A stretch of DNA of 64,000 bases from positions 1,882,501 through 1,946,500 of the forward strand of contig NZ_CP020700.1 of the NCBI RefSeq assembly GCF_003932715.1, given 5' to 3'. The notes under the pieces were generated by a model. The model was not told the origin of the DNA. It saw nothing but the letters and a program-made list of their open reading frames with translations, and ran no database searches. The position numbers and the translations under genes were made by a program. The DNA is from Streptomyces tsukubensis (lineage in GTDB: Bacteria; Actinomycetota; Actinomycetes; Streptomycetales; Streptomycetaceae). How positions within the stretch are numbered: the stretch's first letter is position 1; the number at the start of each line of letters is the position of its first letter. Below, in pieces: positions 62,961-64,000 of this stretch.

Positions 62961-64000
62961 ACCACTGCGCCGCTGGGTCACCGCACGGGCCCGGACCGTC
63001 TCGGCCCGGGCCCGGATCCTTCTCTGGCTGCTCATAGTCATGGCCGTGGCACTCGCCGCGGTGGCCCTGGCGACCCGGTCGGCGCTGCTGCGCGACGCCG
63101 ACCACCGGATCAACGGTCTTCTGGTGCAGGAAACCAATGAATTCGCCAGCTTTGTCGAGCACGGTCGCGATCCCGCCACCGGGCAGCCCTTCACCGATCC
63201 CGGCCAACTGCTGAAGACCTTCCTGACCCGGCAGTATCCGGATCCCGACGAGGAACTCCTCGGTCTGGTCTTCAACCCCACAGAGGGTCACAACAAGATT
63301 CAGCAGAGCCGGGACCACGGAATGGCCTACCCCCTCGTGGAGGACAAACCTTCCCGGCAGGAGATCTACAGCTCCGGCGACTCCGCCGCCGTCCTCGAAC
63401 GCCCAGAGGGCGACATCCGCTGGGCGAAGGTCCCCATCGAGTCGCCCAACGGCCATCCCGAAGCGGCGTTCGTCGTCGCCATCCACCCCGCGGGCGAACA
63501 GAAGAAGGCGACCGACGTCTTCCATATGCTGCTCGCGATATCCGGCGTGGCCCTGCTGATGACCACCGGCATCGGCTGGGTCGTCGCCGGCCGCATCCTC
63601 CGTCCCGTACGGCTCGTCCGTACCACCGCCGCCCAGTTGACCGAGCAGGACCTGACCCAGCGCATCCCGGTCGAGGGCCGCGACGACATCGCCGCGCTCG
63701 CCGAGACCTTCAACGCCATGCTCGACCGGTTGGAGCGGGCGTTCGCGGCGCAGCGGGAGTTCGTCGACGACGCGGGCCATGAACTCCGTACCCCCATCAC
63801 CATCGTCCGCGGCCATCTGGAGCTGATGGGCGACGATCCGGCCGAGCGGGAGGAGACCGTCCGGATCGTGATGGAGGAACTGGACCGGATGAGCCGGATC
63901 GTCGAGGATCTGCTGCTGCTCGCCAAGGCGGAGCGGCCGGACTTCATCACCCCCGAGCCGGTCCAGACCGGGGAGCTGACGGCCGATGTGTTCGTCAAGG
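62947..64000 (+). CDS. Two-component sensor histidine kinase (3' end outside window)
   Basis: The first ~351 residues are present. Layout: cytoplasmic basic head, TM1 (about 23-42), extracellular sensor domain (43-190), TM2 (about 191-214), HAMP (about 215-267) and HisKA with phosphoacceptor H278 in DDAGHELRTPITIV. The ATP-binding domain lies beyond base 64000. The reading frame has no stop to the edge. A response regulator probably follows. Confidence 0.93.
   Translation, partial: MTTAEPLRRWVTARARTVSARARILLWLLIVMAVALAAVALATRSALLRDADHRINGLLVQETNEFASFVEHGRDPATGQPFTDPGQLLKTFLTRQYPDPDEELLGLVFNPTEGHNKIQQSRDHGMAYPLVEDKPSRQEIYSSGDSAAVLERPEGDIRWAKVPIESPNGHPEAAFVVAIHPAGEQKKATDVFHMLLAISGVALLMTTGIGWVVAGRILRPVRLVRTTAAQLTEQDLTQRIPVEGRDDIAALAETFNAMLDRLERAFAAQREFVDDAGHELRTPITIVRGHLELMGDDPAEREETVRIVMEELDRMSRIVEDLLLLAKAERPDFITPEPVQTGELTADVFVK

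Overview
High-GC (about 72%) actinobacterial chromosome, almost certainly Streptomyces or a close relative. Evidence: strong third-position GC bias, GTG/TTG starts, murE carrying the DAP motif DNPR, a dcw cluster without mraZ in view, a class II DAHP synthase, a fused TrpE-TrpG behind a Trp-codon leader, a ROK glucokinase, a Rv2175c-family protein and typical Streptomyces intergenic repeats. From memory the gene order resembles the S. coelicolor region around SCO2089-SCO2143; this was not checked. It reads as conserved core chromosome. No phage, biosynthetic cluster, CRISPR, tRNA or rRNA is visible.

Layout. 1-5.2 kb: start of the division/cell-wall cluster on the minus strand (rsmH-ftsL-ftsI-murE, murE cut by the window edge). 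5.6-11.4 kb: beta-carbonic anhydrase, then a MoxR / DUF58 / transglutaminase operon. 11.7-13.9 kb (minus): DUF3040 protein, methyltransferase, SAV_6107-type HEPN protein. 14.1-17.7 kb: ABC-like ATPase, YhgE/Pip membrane protein and TetR regulator behind a perfect TetR-type palindrome. 17.7-18.4 kb: repeat-rich spacer. 18.4-19.9 kb: phytoene-desaturase-like flavoprotein. 20-25.3 kb (minus): low-complexity membrane protein, metF, thiE, Rv2175c-like protein, FAD oxidoreductase, small conserved protein. 25.4-28.1 kb: TPP riboswitch and thiO-thiS-thiG. 28.2-31.2 kb: PASTA Ser/Thr kinase and an endonuclease IV-family protein. 31.3-33.2 kb: molybdopterin oxidoreductase, bacterioferritin, and bacterioferritin-associated ferredoxin behind an iron box. 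33.3-37.1 kb: aromatic amino acid genes (aroH; trpL attenuator; trpEG). 37.1-42.8 kb (minus): D-hydroxyacid dehydrogenase, 6-phosphofructokinase, LuxR/MacS two-component pair, acyltransferase. 43-50.2 kb: esterase, EEP-family protein, a MITE-like element at the glucokinase stop, glucokinase, an ArsA-like/SRPBCC pair and a phosphoesterase. 50.5-55.5 kb: acyl-CoA synthetase and two glycosyltransferases. 55.4-61 kb (minus): secreted HEXXH lipoprotein, two tandem NlpC/P60 hydrolases of equal length, NYN-domain protein, zinc-ribbon protein. 61.2-64 kb: rhomboid protease, stand-alone AsnC-type sensor domain, small secreted protein and a sensor kinase cut by the right edge.

Themes. Several genes share cell-wall growth: the dcw genes, PASTA kinase, NlpC/P60 pair and secreted lipoprotein. 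Others share central carbon flux (glucokinase, phosphofructokinase, dehydrogenase, DAHP synthase) and cofactor/iron supply (thiamine, metF, bacterioferritin). No wholly new multi-gene system was found. The best candidates for follow-up are the TetR-ABC-YhgE module, whose ATPase has Arg in place of the Walker A Lys; an ArsA-like protein with the same loss; a phosphofructokinase with PPi-type residues; an iron-controlled Bfd with a collagen-like tail; and several unexplained operator palindromes and spacers.
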